54,068 nt of DNA from positions 1 to 54,068 of the forward strand of contig JANYLK010000137.1 of the NCBI GenBank assembly GCA_025357875.1. The letters are read 5' to 3'. This document shows positions 43,136 to 52,730 of this stretch, piece after piece. The position numbers were made by a program, and so were the translations under genes. The notes below the pieces were generated by a model, which was given only the letters and a program-made list of their open reading frames with translations, did no database searches and had not been told where the DNA came from. The first letter of the stretch is position 1. Every line of letters starts with the position of its first letter. The stretch is from Granulicella sp. (GTDB lineage: Bacteria > Acidobacteriota > Terriglobia > Terriglobales > Acidobacteriaceae).

Positions 43136-45973
43136 GTGTTTGGATGGGGTGGAGAATTGCCAGTATCGATAGACTTTCCGCGTGAGCGGCCAAATTCAGG
43201 GCGGCGGCGCACAGTAATTGCCATTCTCATCGTAATCGCAATCGTTGTTTTCAGTAGCCGGAATGCGTTGTCATACTGGGTCGATCTGCTTTGGTTTCAG
43301 TCGCTTGGGTACGGCGACGTGTTCTGGAAGACGTTGAACCTGGAATGGGGAATCTTTGCGCTCTTTGCGGTGGCTACGTTTGCCATTTTGTTTGGGGCGT
43401 TTTCAGCGCTAAAGCGCGCTCACCAGATGGATCTGCCGAGAGATCACACGATCGTCTTTGGCGGCCAACCAGTGAATTTATCGGTTGCACCGGTGCTTCG
43501 GCTTGCAAGCTGGATTGTGTCCATCGGTGGCGCGTTGATCACCGGCGCGGCGATGATGGACGACTGGCCTGCCCTTGCCGTGTGGTGGTACGCGCCGCGC
43601 GCGGGAAGCGGAACTGCCGATCCCATCTTCGGTAAACCTCTCAGTTTTTTCCTCTTCACACTGCCTGCGTGGCACATCGTGCTTGACTGGATGCTCACGA
43701 TGTCCGTAGCGGTTTGCCTGCTTGCGGCGTTTTTCCTGCTGATCACCGGCGGAGTACGTGCGCTGGATAAGGGTCGAGTTACTTACGGGCTGTCACCATG
43801 GCGCGGGATCTCGGTTGCCATTTCCATTCTGCTCGCGCTTCTTGCTGTTGCTGTGTACCTCGATCGATTCGACCGGCTGCTGGAACATCACACCATCTTC
43901 GACGGTATTAACTACACCGACGCGCACCTGATGCTGACGGGGTTGTTGATCGTTTGCGGCGCGCTGATTCTGGGCGCGGGCATTGGAGCGGTCAATGCGG
44001 TGCGTAGGTCCCGCGGAATATGGCTGGTCGGCGCAATCGTACCGGCTGCGTTCTGCTATGTGGTGCTTAGCTTGGTGGGATGGTATGTCGGCAACTTTGT
44101 GGTCAAGCCCAACGAACTTGTCCGCGAACAGCCTTACATCGCCAACAACATTGAGATGACTCGGCAGGCGTATGGGCTGGATCAATTCTCGCAGCGCGAG
44201 TTTCCGGCGGAGACGACCGTGGAAGCAACTGAGCCGGCGAAGAATCAGGTGACGCTGCAGAACATCCGCTTGTGGGATTGGCACGCGCTGCAGGATACGC
44301 TGCGCCAAGTCCAGGAGATTCGGACTTATTACGACTTTCCGGACATCGATATCGATCGCTACGAGGTTGACGGCACGATGCGCGAGGTAATGTTGGCAAC
44401 GCGCGAACTGAACGTAAATAAACTGCCTGAGAGCAGCCGCAATTGGATCAATGAGAAGCTAATCTACACGCATGGTTACGGCATTACGATGAACCCGGTC
44501 AACGGCTTCACTACCGAGGGATTACCAACACTGTTGCTAAGCAACATGCCTGTCCAAAGCACGGTGCCAGGGCTGAAGGTCACCCGGCCAGAGGTATATT
44601 TCGGCGAGCTTACCAATACTGACGTTTACGTCAAGACCAAGCAACAGGAGTTCGACTATCCACAGGGCCAGACCAACAGCCTGACGTCGTACCAAGGCAC
44701 CGGCGGCATCGTGGTGGGCGGATTTCTCCGCCGTCTCCTGCTGGCGTTTGACCGCGACGACCTTAGCAAGTTGCCCTTCAGCGATGACGTGAACTCGCAG
44801 AGTCGCCTGCTGATGCGGCGTAATGTGCGCGACCGCGTAGCCGCACTGGCACCGTTTCTCACCTTCGATCAGGATCCTTACATAGTGCTTGGCAAGGATG
44901 GCCGACTCTCCTGGGTGATGGATGCATTCACGACGTCAGATAGCTATCCGTATTCGACTCATTACACCCTCAATGATGGCTCCATCAATTACATGCGCAA
45001 CAGCGTTAAAGCGGTGATCGACGCATACGACGGGACAACGACGTTTTACGTGTTCGACGAACAAGATCCTATCCTCAGGGCTTACCGGCAGATCTTTCCC
45101 AGTCTGTTTAAAGATGCGTCTACTATGCCTGAGTGGTTGCACAAACATGTGCGCTATCCGGAGATGCTATTCAAATTGCAGGCTGAGGTTTACGGCCTAT
45201 ATCACATGACGAATCCGCAGGTCTTCTTCAATCGCGAAGACCTTTGGACCGTGGCTACCGAGACTGGTTCGGGTAGCAACGGAGACCAGACGAAACAGGC
45301 AATGCAGCCGAATTTTGTGTTGATGAAACTTCCTGGTGAGACGGGCGCGGAGTTTGTCGAGATTATTCCGTTTACACCGGCCAATCGAAATAATTTGATT
45401 GGGTGGATTGCCGGGCGCAGCGATGGAGAGAACTACGGAAAGTCGGTGGTCTACGACTTTCCGAAAGGGAGGGTCGTCGATGGGCCGCAGCAGATTGAGG
45501 CACGCATCGACCAGAACGCGCAACTCTCCAGCCAGTTGACTCTGTGGAACCAGCAAGGCTCGCACGTGGTTCGCGGAAGTCTGCTGGTGATCCCATCGGG
45601 AAGGGCGCTGCTTTATGCCGAGCCGATCTTCCTGCAGGCGCAGACGAGCGCGATGCCGGAACTACGGCTGGTCGTGCTCGCGCTGCAGGACAAGCTTGCG
45701 TATGGTCCAACGTTTGAGGCGGCGCTGGCGTCGCTGTACGGGGAGGAGGCACCATCTTTAGCACCGAATGAGGCGCCGCAGTCCACGCCCCAATCGGCGT
45801 CTGCATCGCCAACTGTGGCGCAGCCGGCGGACATCAACACACTTATCGGAGAGGCCGGCAAAGACTTTGCCGACTACCAGCGCCTGACCGCAGAAGGCAA
45901 GCTAGGTGAAGCCGGGCAGAAGCTGGATGAACTCAAGGTCGTAATCGACAAACTTAACGCGCGCCGAAAATAG
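43136..45973 (+). CDS. UPF0182-family membrane protein
   Basis: The 945-residue protein matches UPF0182 (COG1615): seven transmembrane helices in the first 330 residues (first VIAILIVIAIVVFSSRNALSYW, with the DLLWFQSLGYGDVFW segment), then a large outer domain with NIRLWDWHALQDTLRQVQEIRTYYDF, DIDIDRYEVDG, VYFGELTNTDVYVKT and WVMDAFTTSDSYPYS. The C-terminal ~70 residues are Pro/Ala-rich and end in a helical DFADYQRLTAEGKLGEAGQKLDEL tail, as in relatives. The role is unknown. The start is a GTG without a clear ribosome-binding site; TTG 43157 is an alternative. Confidence 0.9.
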   Translation: MFGWGGELPVSIDFPRERPNSGRRRTVIAILIVIAIVVFSSRNALSYWVDLLWFQSLGYGDVFWKTLNLEWGIFALFAVATFAILFGAFSALKRAHQMDLPRDHTIVFGGQPVNLSVAPVLRLASWIVSIGGALITGAAMMDDWPALAVWWYAPRAGSGTADPIFGKPLSFFLFTLPAWHIVLDWMLTMSVAVCLLAAFFLLITGGVRALDKGRVTYGLSPWRGISVAISILLALLAVAVYLDRFDRLLEHHTIFDGINYTDAHLMLTGLLIVCGALILGAGIGAVNAVRRSRGIWLVGAIVPAAFCYVVLSLVGWYVGNFVVKPNELVREQPYIANNIEMTRQAYGLDQFSQREFPAETTVEATEPAKNQVTLQNIRLWDWHALQDTLRQVQEIRTYYDFPDIDIDRYEVDGTMREVMLATRELNVNKLPESSRNWINEKLIYTHGYGITMNPVNGFTTEGLPTLLLSNMPVQSTVPGLKVTRPEVYFGELTNTDVYVKTKQQEFDYPQGQTNSLTSYQGTGGIVVGGFLRRLLLAFDRDDLSKLPFSDDVNSQSRLLMRRNVRDRVAALAPFLTFDQDPYIVLGKDGRLSWVMDAFTTSDSYPYSTHYTLNDGSINYMRNSVKAVIDAYDGTTTFYVFDEQDPILRAYRQIFPSLFKDASTMPEWLHKHVRYPEMLFKLQAEVYGLYHMTNPQVFFNREDLWTVATETGSGSNGDQTKQAMQPNFVLMKLPGETGAEFVEIIPFTPANRNNLIGWIAGRSDGENYGKSVVYDFPKGRVVDGPQQIEARIDQNAQLSSQLTLWNQQGSHVVRGSLLVIPSGRALLYAEPIFLQAQTSAMPELRLVVLALQDKLAYGPTFEAALASLYGEEAPSLAPNEAPQSTPQSASASPTVAQPADINTLIGEAGKDFADYQRLTAEGKLGEAGQKLDELKVVIDKLNARRK

Positions 45974-46010
45974 ACTTGCTGTAATCGCTATAAGATGGCC
46001 CGACAGGGCA

Positions 46011-46301
46011 TTAGGTCGCCACTGTCCCGGATTGCTTGCGCTTCATCCGGTAAAACAACGTGAGGAATGTGACTGCGCCGCATGTGATCAGGCTGGCGAC
46101 CATACCAAGAATCAAAGCCTTATCGTGCTGATAGACGCCGTGCACGATTGCGATTACCTGGAGCACGTTGAAGCCACCGAACGTGATTAATGAAATGCTT
46201 TCGTCGCTTTTCTTCCTCCACACGGCCAGCGCCTGAGGAACGAAGAGCGCGGCATTGCCCATCAAGGCCAGTCCAAAAACGACGGCGACGATCTCTTTCA
46301 T
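46011..46301 (-). CDS. SemiSWEET-type sugar transporter
   Basis: The 96-residue protein has three transmembrane helices with the PQ motif in NAALFVPQALAVWRKKSDESIS and the second-helix asparagine in FGGFNVLQVIAIVHG, both typical of bacterial SemiSWEET half-transporters that dimerise and carry small sugars. The basic tail RMKRKQSG is in the cytoplasm. It is convergent with the UPF0182 gene. The sugar is unknown. Confidence 0.88.
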   Translation of the reverse strand: MKEIVAVVFGLALMGNAALFVPQALAVWRKKSDESISLITFGGFNVLQVIAIVHGVYQHDKALILGMVASLITCGAVTFLTLFYRMKRKQSGTVAT

Positions 46302-46450
46302 ACGAAACGTCTCCAGTGCGCAATGACGCTAAAGGGAAGGAGGAAGCTTGGCAGAATTGCGGTGTGCGGTAGTTGCTTACAGCGTTACGCTTCTCGATTG
46401 CGGCAACAATTCAGCATTTGATGGCCGAATGACCTCTTGAAAAGAAGATT

Positions 46451-46525
46451 GGAGGCGCGGGTCGGGATCGAACCGACGCATAAAGGTTTTGCAGACCTCT
46501 CCCTTACCACTTGGGTACCGCGCCT
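46451..46525 (-). tRNA. tRNA-Cys(GCA), CCA encoded
   Basis: GGCGCGG and CCGCGCC form the acceptor stem, the anticodon loop CTGCAAAA gives GCA, the T-arm is GTCGG TTCGATC CCGAC, and TCCA follows. A second tRNA gene lies about 70 bases away on the same strand. Confidence 0.95.
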
Positions 46526-46594
46526 CATTGGGGCCTGCGCTTTCACGCACACCCGGCTGATTCAGGAAGAGTGTATCGCAGGCGGGATGGTTCC

Positions 46595-46669
46595 TGGAGC
46601 GGGAGACCGGGGTCGAACCGGCGACATCTTCCTTGGCAAGGAAGCACTCTACCACTGAGCTACTCCCGC
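46595..46669 (-). tRNA. tRNA-Gly(GCC), CCA encoded
   Basis: GCGGGAG pairs with CTCCCGC in the acceptor stem, the anticodon loop TTGCCAA gives GCC, the T-arm is CCGG TTCGACC CCGG, and TCCA follows. It is upstream of tRNA-Cys on the minus strand, so both may come from one transcript. Confidence 0.95.
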
Positions 46670-46771
46670 TCTCACATGTTGAAGTATAACGGCCCGCGTA
46701 GCCCCGGTCAACGCGGCCCGTCGCATTTCGTTGGCTGACCGCTTTATGCTCCGTGGGCGAAAGGGTCGCTT

Positions 46772-48787
46772 TTAATTCTCTGCCAGCGAGCGGGTCGGGA
46801 TGCGCGGCCCCTGGACCAGGTCGGAGCGCCGACGCACGATGTGGGGCGTCACCACCACGACAAGCTGGCTAGTGTCCCTCTGCCTAGAACTTTCGATCGG
46901 CAGTTGGAATCCCGGCAACTCGCTCAGACCCGGAAGCCCGCTCATGGCTCTCGCTTCATTCCTGGTCACATTGCTTACCATCAGCGCGCTTTCGCCGTCG
47001 GCGACAGTAAGGTCAGAGGCAAACTGCCTGCTCAGCAGCACTGGATTGCCGCCCAAGGTACTACCTGAAAGTGCCTCGATCTTGAGATCCAGAAGCATGT
47101 TGATGCGCCCTGACTTCTCGATCACCGGAGTCGCCTTAAGGGTCACGCCCAGGTCCTCGTAGGTGATCTGGGGAATGGTGGCGCTGGTGCCGCCGGCAAA
47201 TTGGGCCAGTAAGCTGGCAATGGGTGTTCCGTTAAAAGATTGACCGGCTAACGAGGACGCAGCACTCGATAGGCCCGAACTGTAAGTCGATGTCGTGATT
47301 GGGTAACGGTTGCCCTCGCGAAATACGGCTGCCTGGTGATCTCCAACTCGCAATTGCACATGGTCCAGTGTGCGGGTGTCGCTTGAATTCAGGCTGAGGT
47401 TGAAGGTTGTATTGGTGGATGCGGAGATGCCGGTCTGGATGATGCCGCTCCCGATTACGCCGATCAGGTTGGACGCGAGGCTGCTCTTGACTAGCCCAAG
47501 GCCAATCAGCGCCAACGCAATTTGCAGGTTACTTGTGCCGGGCTTAATGAGTCCCTGTGCGACGGCCTGCTGCACGAGAGTCTGGTTTGCATTCACGATC
47601 GCGTTCGCGGCCTGATCCACGTTGAAGACGCTGAATTGGGTCGGGAGCGATGCGCCAATATCCGTCAGATGAGTGGTATTGACTTCATACAGCTTTACCT
47701 CGATCATCACCTCGCCATTGCCATCGATAAGGTCTTTGAGGATCCGGTTCATCGGCTCAAGAACGTCCTCAGGCGCACGCACAACGATGCTCCCCATGCC
47801 AGTCTGAATTGTGGGTTGCTTGACATCGAAGACGGATCGAATGACCTGGGCCAGTTCGTTGATCTGGTCTGTGGCAAGACCGGGCACGTAGATCGTCTCT
47901 TCCAGTTCGCGCTCCAGCCGCTGCCGATTCGTCGAATCGTCCTTGGCTATTATCACGCTGGTCTCATCCACCGGCGACGCAAAGACGTGCGCCATGCTCA
48001 TCGCCATGGCCATCGCTTGCCTATAGGTGACGCCTTCCAGGTCGAATTGCAACTGCTTCTGCTCGACCGAATCGTCGATGATCGCGCGGATGCCATAGGC
48101 CAACGCCACATTGCGGATGACATCACCGGAGCTGCCACGAAAATGAATGGACTTAAGTCCTGACTCAGGAGCAAGTCGAATCGCACCCGCTAAAGCCGGT
48201 CCCTTGATCCGCCATGGCTCACGTGTGTCGGCGGCGGTCAGTATCTGACCTTGGTCCGCGAGCGATGTGGCATCAGCAAAGGGCTGCGGTTGCGCGAGCG
48301 CACTCGCAGCGATGAACGGCCCGATATGCTCGAGCACGAAGGGATTCTGAGGGTCGATGGCCCGCGCCTCGGCTAGCAGGGTATCAGCTGTCTTTTGGTC
48401 GCCCCTCTGTCGGGCACTGGTTGCATGCCGCACCAGTTCGGTCACCCGATGGTCTCGGGTAACAGAGATTGCAATCGCGTAGTTGCGGTTTTCGGGGTCG
48501 AGCTTTAAGGCGCGCTGGAATCGCTCTTCCGCGGCGTCCAGATCGTTTTGCTCCAGCTTTTTTGCGCCGGCAAGGTAAGCACTCGCAGCTTCGCGCAACT
48601 GGTGCTTGCCTGGAACCGGCACGACTGGAAGACCGATGGCAGCCACAACGCGTTTAGGTGCGGAGACGACTTCCGCAGTCTGGGCCACGCTGTTTTTGTC
48701 ACTTACTGGGAACACGAGGCAGCACAGTAGACACATACCTATTCTTCGACTGCTGAAGGCTGCGCGAATATGGTGGTGGTGGATCAT
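46772..48787 (-). CDS. Secretin with N-terminal TPR region (GspD/PilQ-like)
   Basis: After a signal peptide (GMCLLCCLVFPVSDKNSVAQ) come helical repeats (ASAYLAGAKKLEQNDLDAAEERFQRALKLDPEN), a short secretin/TonB N-domain (DVIRNVALAYGIRAIIDDSV), N1-like domains (NQTLVQQAVAQGL), and the C-terminal secretin barrel with VTLKATPVIEKSGRINMLLDLKIEAL and TSQLVVVVTPHIVRR. It should form an outer-membrane gate. No GspE, GspF or pilus gene is close, so its system is encoded elsewhere or it acts alone. The start MIHHHHIR lacks a good ribosome-binding site; ATG 48736 would give a shorter signal peptide. Confidence 0.88.
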   Translation of the reverse strand: MIHHHHIRAAFSSRRIGMCLLCCLVFPVSDKNSVAQTAEVVSAPKRVVAAIGLPVVPVPGKHQLREAASAYLAGAKKLEQNDLDAAEERFQRALKLDPENRNYAIAISVTRDHRVTELVRHATSARQRGDQKTADTLLAEARAIDPQNPFVLEHIGPFIAASALAQPQPFADATSLADQGQILTAADTREPWRIKGPALAGAIRLAPESGLKSIHFRGSSGDVIRNVALAYGIRAIIDDSVEQKQLQFDLEGVTYRQAMAMAMSMAHVFASPVDETSVIIAKDDSTNRQRLERELEETIYVPGLATDQINELAQVIRSVFDVKQPTIQTGMGSIVVRAPEDVLEPMNRILKDLIDGNGEVMIEVKLYEVNTTHLTDIGASLPTQFSVFNVDQAANAIVNANQTLVQQAVAQGLIKPGTSNLQIALALIGLGLVKSSLASNLIGVIGSGIIQTGISASTNTTFNLSLNSSDTRTLDHVQLRVGDHQAAVFREGNRYPITTSTYSSGLSSAASSLAGQSFNGTPIASLLAQFAGGTSATIPQITYEDLGVTLKATPVIEKSGRINMLLDLKIEALSGSTLGGNPVLLSRQFASDLTVADGESALMVSNVTRNEARAMSGLPGLSELPGFQLPIESSRQRDTSQLVVVVTPHIVRRRSDLVQGPRIPTRSLAEN

Positions 48788-48940
48788 CCACTGTTATCTT
48801 AGACGCGTGGCCCGGCAGATCGCGCATCAATCCGTTCTGGATCGCGCCGTTCAGCTTACGAGGCTGCGCTCCCAAGGAGTTGGGAGTGGGGGTTTTCCTC
48901 AGCCGACGAAAGCTTTCCATAGCCAGACGAAGACGAATGC

Positions 48941-48970
48941 GGAGATTCTTTGCTGCACTCAGAATGACAT
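48941..48970 (+). repeat. Dispersed short palindromic repeat, copy 4
   Basis: GGAGATTCTTTGCTGCACTC followed by AGAATGACAT belongs to the same family as copies 1-3. It lies between the Fis-type regulator and the secretin gene. Confidence 0.72.
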
Positions 48971-48995
48971 GCGAGATACGGCTTTCGGCAAGCTC

Positions 48996-49367
48996 TTATG
49001 CGGACCGCACCTTCGCGACAACTTGCGCGCGAGGTCTGAGGTCTGCAATTGGGTGCTCATTCAATTGCAGGCGCTCGCTCATGACAGGACGGCGCATACC
49101 TTTACGGATCTTGGCTGTGTTGAGGTCGAGTTCGGCCAACGTACGACTCAGTGTATTGCGATGCATGCGCAGTTCGGTAGCAGCCTTGCACTGGTTGCCC
49201 TTGTGGTGTGCAAGCACCTCGAGGATGTAGCGCTTTTTAAACTGCCGGACTGAGTCCGCATAAGAAATGCCGGCACTGTACATTTGCGTTATCAGGGCAT
49301 CCAATTCGCGCTTCAAGGGCTTCCTCGCTTGCTGATCGTTATTAGTCGAATCCCTACTGTAGAACAC
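48996..49367 (-). CDS. Fis-type helix-turn-helix DNA-binding protein
   Basis: The 123-residue protein has a C-terminal Fis-type HTH: FKKRYILEVLAHHKGNQCKAATELRMHRNTLSRTLAEL, the HTH_8 pattern seen at the end of NtrC-family activators, here without the sigma-54 or receiver domains. It therefore probably binds DNA directly as a small regulator. The GTG start follows the cvpA stop codon immediately, so it is cotranscribed with cvpA. The secretin gene lies 208 bases further on. Confidence 0.85.
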   Translation of the reverse strand: MFYSRDSTNNDQQARKPLKRELDALITQMYSAGISYADSVRQFKKRYILEVLAHHKGNQCKAATELRMHRNTLSRTLAELDLNTAKIRKGMRRPVMSERLQLNEHPIADLRPRAQVVAKVRSA

Positions 49368-49922
49368 TCAATGCCTATTGATCCAATGCTGTGGATTTTG
49401 CTTGAAAGTAAATGCGCCGTCGATCATCTGCTGTTGCAGGTATTGGGGTACGAGGAAGGATACATCATGCGCGGCCGCAAATAAACCGGGACTTAAAACG
49501 GAACTTGTAATCAGCTTCGATTGCGGCGTAAACGTAGTCGCGATCATCAGCAACGCAATTCCGATCATGCAGCCCCTAATAAATCCAAACACCGCCCCCA
49601 GGAAACGGTCTGCCAACCCCAACCCCACTGCGTGGATGGTTTTCTGCAGAAGACGTGCGAAAAGCTCGGCGCCGATTCCAACAAGCGCAACGATCAATAG
49701 AAATGCCACGATGCGCGCTGTTGGAGTCGACGCAATTATGTGCGTATCACAGATCCAATCGCCGAACCGCGTGTAGTTTCCGGCTGCCAGAAGGAATCCG
49801 AGAACGAATCCTGCAAGGCCCGTTACCGTTCTCACCAGGCCGCGCCGAAATCCCATTCCCATGGAGAAGCCCACCACTAGAATAAGCATCCAGTCGAACC
49901 CGTTCCAGTCGGCCATCCTCAT
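49368..49922 (-). CDS. cvpA: CvpA-family membrane protein
   Basis: CvpA proteins have four or five transmembrane helices and the opening NGFDWMLILVVGFSMGMGFRRGLVRTVTGLAGFVLGFLLA seen here. The second half carries ADRFLGAVFGFIRGCMIGIALLMI, a further family mark. The family is named for colicin V production but a general envelope or stress function is likely. It is upstream of the Fis-type gene with no gap, and purC lies on the same strand 22 bases upstream, so purC-cvpA-fis may be one operon. Confidence 0.88.
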   Translation of the reverse strand: MRMADWNGFDWMLILVVGFSMGMGFRRGLVRTVTGLAGFVLGFLLAAGNYTRFGDWICDTHIIASTPTARIVAFLLIVALVGIGAELFARLLQKTIHAVGLGLADRFLGAVFGFIRGCMIGIALLMIATTFTPQSKLITSSVLSPGLFAAAHDVSFLVPQYLQQQMIDGAFTFKQNPQHWINRH

Positions 49923-49944
49923 GCGAACACCTCGATAGCTTCCA

Positions 49945-50904
49945 CTATTTCAGGCCCACCTGACCCGTCAGCAACCGGAACGCTTCCAGGTATTTCTCGC
50001 GGGTATGTGTCACAACATCCTGTGGCAGTTCAGGCGCCGGCGCCTGCTTGTTCCATCGGATGGATTCAAGATAATCCCGTACATATTGTTTGTCGAAGCT
50101 TGGTTGAGCACCTCCCGGAGCATAGCCCTGGGCCGGCCAGTAACGCGATGAGTCTGGTGTCAGCACCTCGTCGGCCAGCACAATTCCGACTCCATCAATC
50201 CAACCAAACTCGAACTTCGTATCGGCAAGAATCAGGCCCTTCGTCGCGGCGTATTGCGATGCCTTTGCATAGATCCCAAGCGTCAACCGCCGGAGGTCCG
50301 CAGCCGTCTCCGTGCCAACCATCGCCTCTACCTTGGCATAAGAGATGTTCTCGTCGTGGCCGCCTGTATTTATCTTTGCGGCCGGAGTAAAAAGAGGCTC
50401 GGGCAGACGCTCCGACTCGCGCAATCCCCTGGGCAGGCGGATTCCACAGACAGCACCTGTCGCCTGATAATCCTTCCACCCTGAGCCCGACAGATAGCCG
50501 CGTACGACACACTCCACTAGAAACATCCGCGCCCTTCGCACGATCATGCTGCGTCCTGCGATCTGCTGTTGAAAGGTGCTCTCTGAGACCATGTGGCCAG
50601 CCGAAACTGACTTGCCGAAGATCTGCTGCGAGAACGGCGATAGCAACGCAGCCATCTCAGCAGGCCTGGTTGCGAGGATGTGGTTTGCCACCGTGTCTTT
50701 GAGAAAGTCGAACCAGAATTCAGAGATCTGCGTAAGGATTTTGCCTTTGTCCGGGATGCCGGAGCCAAGCACGTGGTCGAAGGCGGAGATGCGGTCGGTG
50801 GCCACAAAGAGCAGCTCGTCGCCCAGGGCATAAATGTCGCGCACCTTGCCGCGCGCGACCAGCGGCATGCTGCCAAGATTCGTAGAGAGAAGGGCTTCTG
50901 TCAT
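49945..50904 (-). CDS. purC: SAICAR synthetase
   Basis: PurC joins aspartate to CAIR in purine synthesis. The 319 residues are the long bacterial/fungal form; MPLVARGKVRDIYALGDELLFVATDRISAFDHVLGSGIPDKGKIL is the ATP-binding opening, FLVECVVRGYLSGSGWKDY and GIRLPRGLRESERLPEPLFTPAAK follow, and ILADTKFEFGWIDG plus LADEVLTPDSSRYWP close the active site. The ATG start is normal. Other purine genes are not in the window. Confidence 0.96.
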   Translation of the reverse strand: MTEALLSTNLGSMPLVARGKVRDIYALGDELLFVATDRISAFDHVLGSGIPDKGKILTQISEFWFDFLKDTVANHILATRPAEMAALLSPFSQQIFGKSVSAGHMVSESTFQQQIAGRSMIVRRARMFLVECVVRGYLSGSGWKDYQATGAVCGIRLPRGLRESERLPEPLFTPAAKINTGGHDENISYAKVEAMVGTETAADLRRLTLGIYAKASQYAATKGLILADTKFEFGWIDGVGIVLADEVLTPDSSRYWPAQGYAPGGAQPSFDKQYVRDYLESIRWNKQAPAPELPQDVVTHTREKYLEAFRLLTGQVGLK

Positions 50905-50973
50905 AGGAAAACGGTACCACCCTCCCTCTCCAGTCTGGGCGTTCGGGCGCAGGTGTTGGCAATACCACTTTAG

Positions 50974-51786
50974 TTACGGCGCGACGCACAGGTGGCTCGA
51001 TACGGCGGACACGAGCGCAGGAATCGTAGGCTCAGCGGCTTCTACATGCGGTGGCAGGCCGAGTTCTACCAGCGCCCGCGAGGTGATCGGCCCGATTGAG
51101 GCTCGAGTAACGGTGGACGGCAGCACAAGGCCTGCGGCATCAAGCAGCGTCACCAAATTGACCGCGGTCGACGCGCTGGTGAACGTCACGGCATCCGGCA
51201 CCTTCGATGGATCGGCGAACAGGGACGTGATGGTCGAAAGCGAAGTCGCGGGAATGTGATTTCCATAGGCAGCAGCCACGGTCACATACGCACCGGCCGA
51301 TTGCAGTGCGGACTCAAGGATTGCTGGAGCGTGTTCAGCGAGGACGAGCAGGATTCGCCAACCGCGGGCATCAGGCAGCAGCGTCTGCGCTAGCGATTCA
51401 GCAGTAAACACGGGCGGGAGAATATCGGCATGCAGGCCGATTGCTTCCAGCGCGCGCTCCGTTGCTGGGCCCACCACGGCGATCCGCTTCGGCGCTGGGT
51501 TGACGCATGCCAAATCAGATCGCTGCTGAAACGCGCGGACCGCGTTGGCGCTTGTAAATGCCACCAGATCGAAGTTTCCGAGTGAAAGAATCGCCGCGTC
51601 CAACGCATTGAATGATGCAGGCGGCCCAATCTCGATTGTTGGAATCAAGATCGCCTTTGCGCCAAGAGCGCTCAGCCGCCCCGCTAGTTCCGAAGCCTGA
51701 TGAGGCGCACGGGTAACCAGTATCCGTTTGCCGGCTAAGGGTCGTGATTCAGTGCTGGCGGCACTCGAAATGTCGGTCGCGGTCAA
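50974..51786 (-). CDS. hemD: Uroporphyrinogen-III synthase
   Basis: HemD closes and inverts ring D of hydroxymethylbilane to make uroporphyrinogen III. The fold shows in GKRILVTRAPHQASELAGRLSALGAKAILIPTIEI, FDLVAFTSANAVRAFQQ, IAVVGPATERALEAIGL, and the late DAVTFTSASTAVNLVTLL with ASIGPITSRALVELGL. The start is a TTG that overlaps the stop codon of the DUF1080 gene as TTGA. Sequence conservation in HemD is low, so the motif pattern and length support it better than identity. HemC is not adjacent. Confidence 0.9.
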   Translation of the reverse strand: MTATDISSAASTESRPLAGKRILVTRAPHQASELAGRLSALGAKAILIPTIEIGPPASFNALDAAILSLGNFDLVAFTSANAVRAFQQRSDLACVNPAPKRIAVVGPATERALEAIGLHADILPPVFTAESLAQTLLPDARGWRILLVLAEHAPAILESALQSAGAYVTVAAAYGNHIPATSLSTITSLFADPSKVPDAVTFTSASTAVNLVTLLDAAGLVLPSTVTRASIGPITSRALVELGLPPHVEAAEPTIPALVSAVSSHLCVAP

Positions 51787-52592
51787 GGAAGATTCTTCAG
51801 CAGAAAGGTGCGGTACTCGATCTTCATGGGTGGGCCAACGTGGACCTGAACGCCGATCAGCCCTGCGAACTTGCGGTTTACGGTGTCATCATCGATGGTC
51901 TCGCACATCACATGCCCGTTCAGAATGTGGATCAAAACGTTGCCTCGCACGATGAGGTGGTACTCGTTCCAGTCGCCGGGCTTGATGAACGCCTTCAGAT
52001 CGTCAGCAGAACCGACTGACGCAATCACGGCGGGCTTCTGTCCGGTGGCGACATGGGTGATGGCCCCGCGCGGCGCCAGGAATGTTCTGCCGCGTTCCTC
52101 GTAATTTTGCCCGGTGTACTTATTGGCGCCGTCGATATCGGCCTGATAGCCACGCATCAGCCACTTTGTGTCGGGCAGTTCCACACTGCGATAGTTGATC
52201 CCGGAATTGCCCTGGAGTGTAATGCGAAACTCGGCCTTCAACTCAAAGTTTGCGGGTGAGCCGCCGCGCCAGATCAGAAAACTATTCTGCTTCAGAAGCG
52301 TTGCCGGAGTGACTTCCCCGATAATTTCGTGATCCTCAACGCGCCAGTATCGGGGATCGCCGTCCCAGCCATAGAGCGACATGCCATTGAAGATCGAGAC
52401 AAAGCCCTCGTTCGAATTGCTGAGCGGAATCGGGTAGATTTGTGGTCCCGGCGGCGGAGCCAAGGGGAACGATCCCGCTGAGGCAGGTTGCTCTGCCGCT
52501 GTGCTCACAGGCGTTTGCGCGATTGCCCAGGCGACCAGGCCCGTGAGTGCAAAGACAACGACTGCAGATCTAACGGCATTGTTTGGGCGCAT
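51783..52592 (-). CDS. DUF1080 (3-keto-disaccharide hydrolase domain) protein
   Basis: A signal peptide (residues 8-25, [17 protein letters not shown]) leads into a concanavalin-like domain with [58 protein letters not shown], and the closing [25 protein letters not shown]. The DUF1080 family includes enzymes that cleave 3-keto-glycosides and is common in Planctomycetes and Acidobacteria. It is probably periplasmic. Its four-base overlap with hemD is odd in function but clear in sequence. Confidence 0.88.
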   Translation of the reverse strand: MRPNNAVRSAVVVFALTGLVAWAIAQTPVSTAAEQPASAGSFPLAPPPGPQIYPIPLSNSNEGFVSIFNGMSLYGWDGDPRYWRVEDHEIIGEVTPATLLKQNSFLIWRGGSPANFELKAEFRITLQGNSGINYRSVELPDTKWLMRGYQADIDGANKYTGQNYEERGRTFLAPRGAITHVATGQKPAVIASVGSADDLKAFIKPGDWNEYHLIVRGNVLIHILNGHVMCETIDDDTVNRKFAGLIGVQVHVGPPMKIEYRTFLLKNLP

Positions 52593-52730
52593 GGTCTCTC
52601 CGGGGACTGATTCTATCAGCGGCGACTGGCTCTGAAAAATCGTGAGGACTCTTAGCCCCGCGGATCGCGTCTAAAGGCCTGAATGGTCGCCGGAGTTATT
52701 CCCGATCGGAAGCGGCGTAGAATCTCCTCC

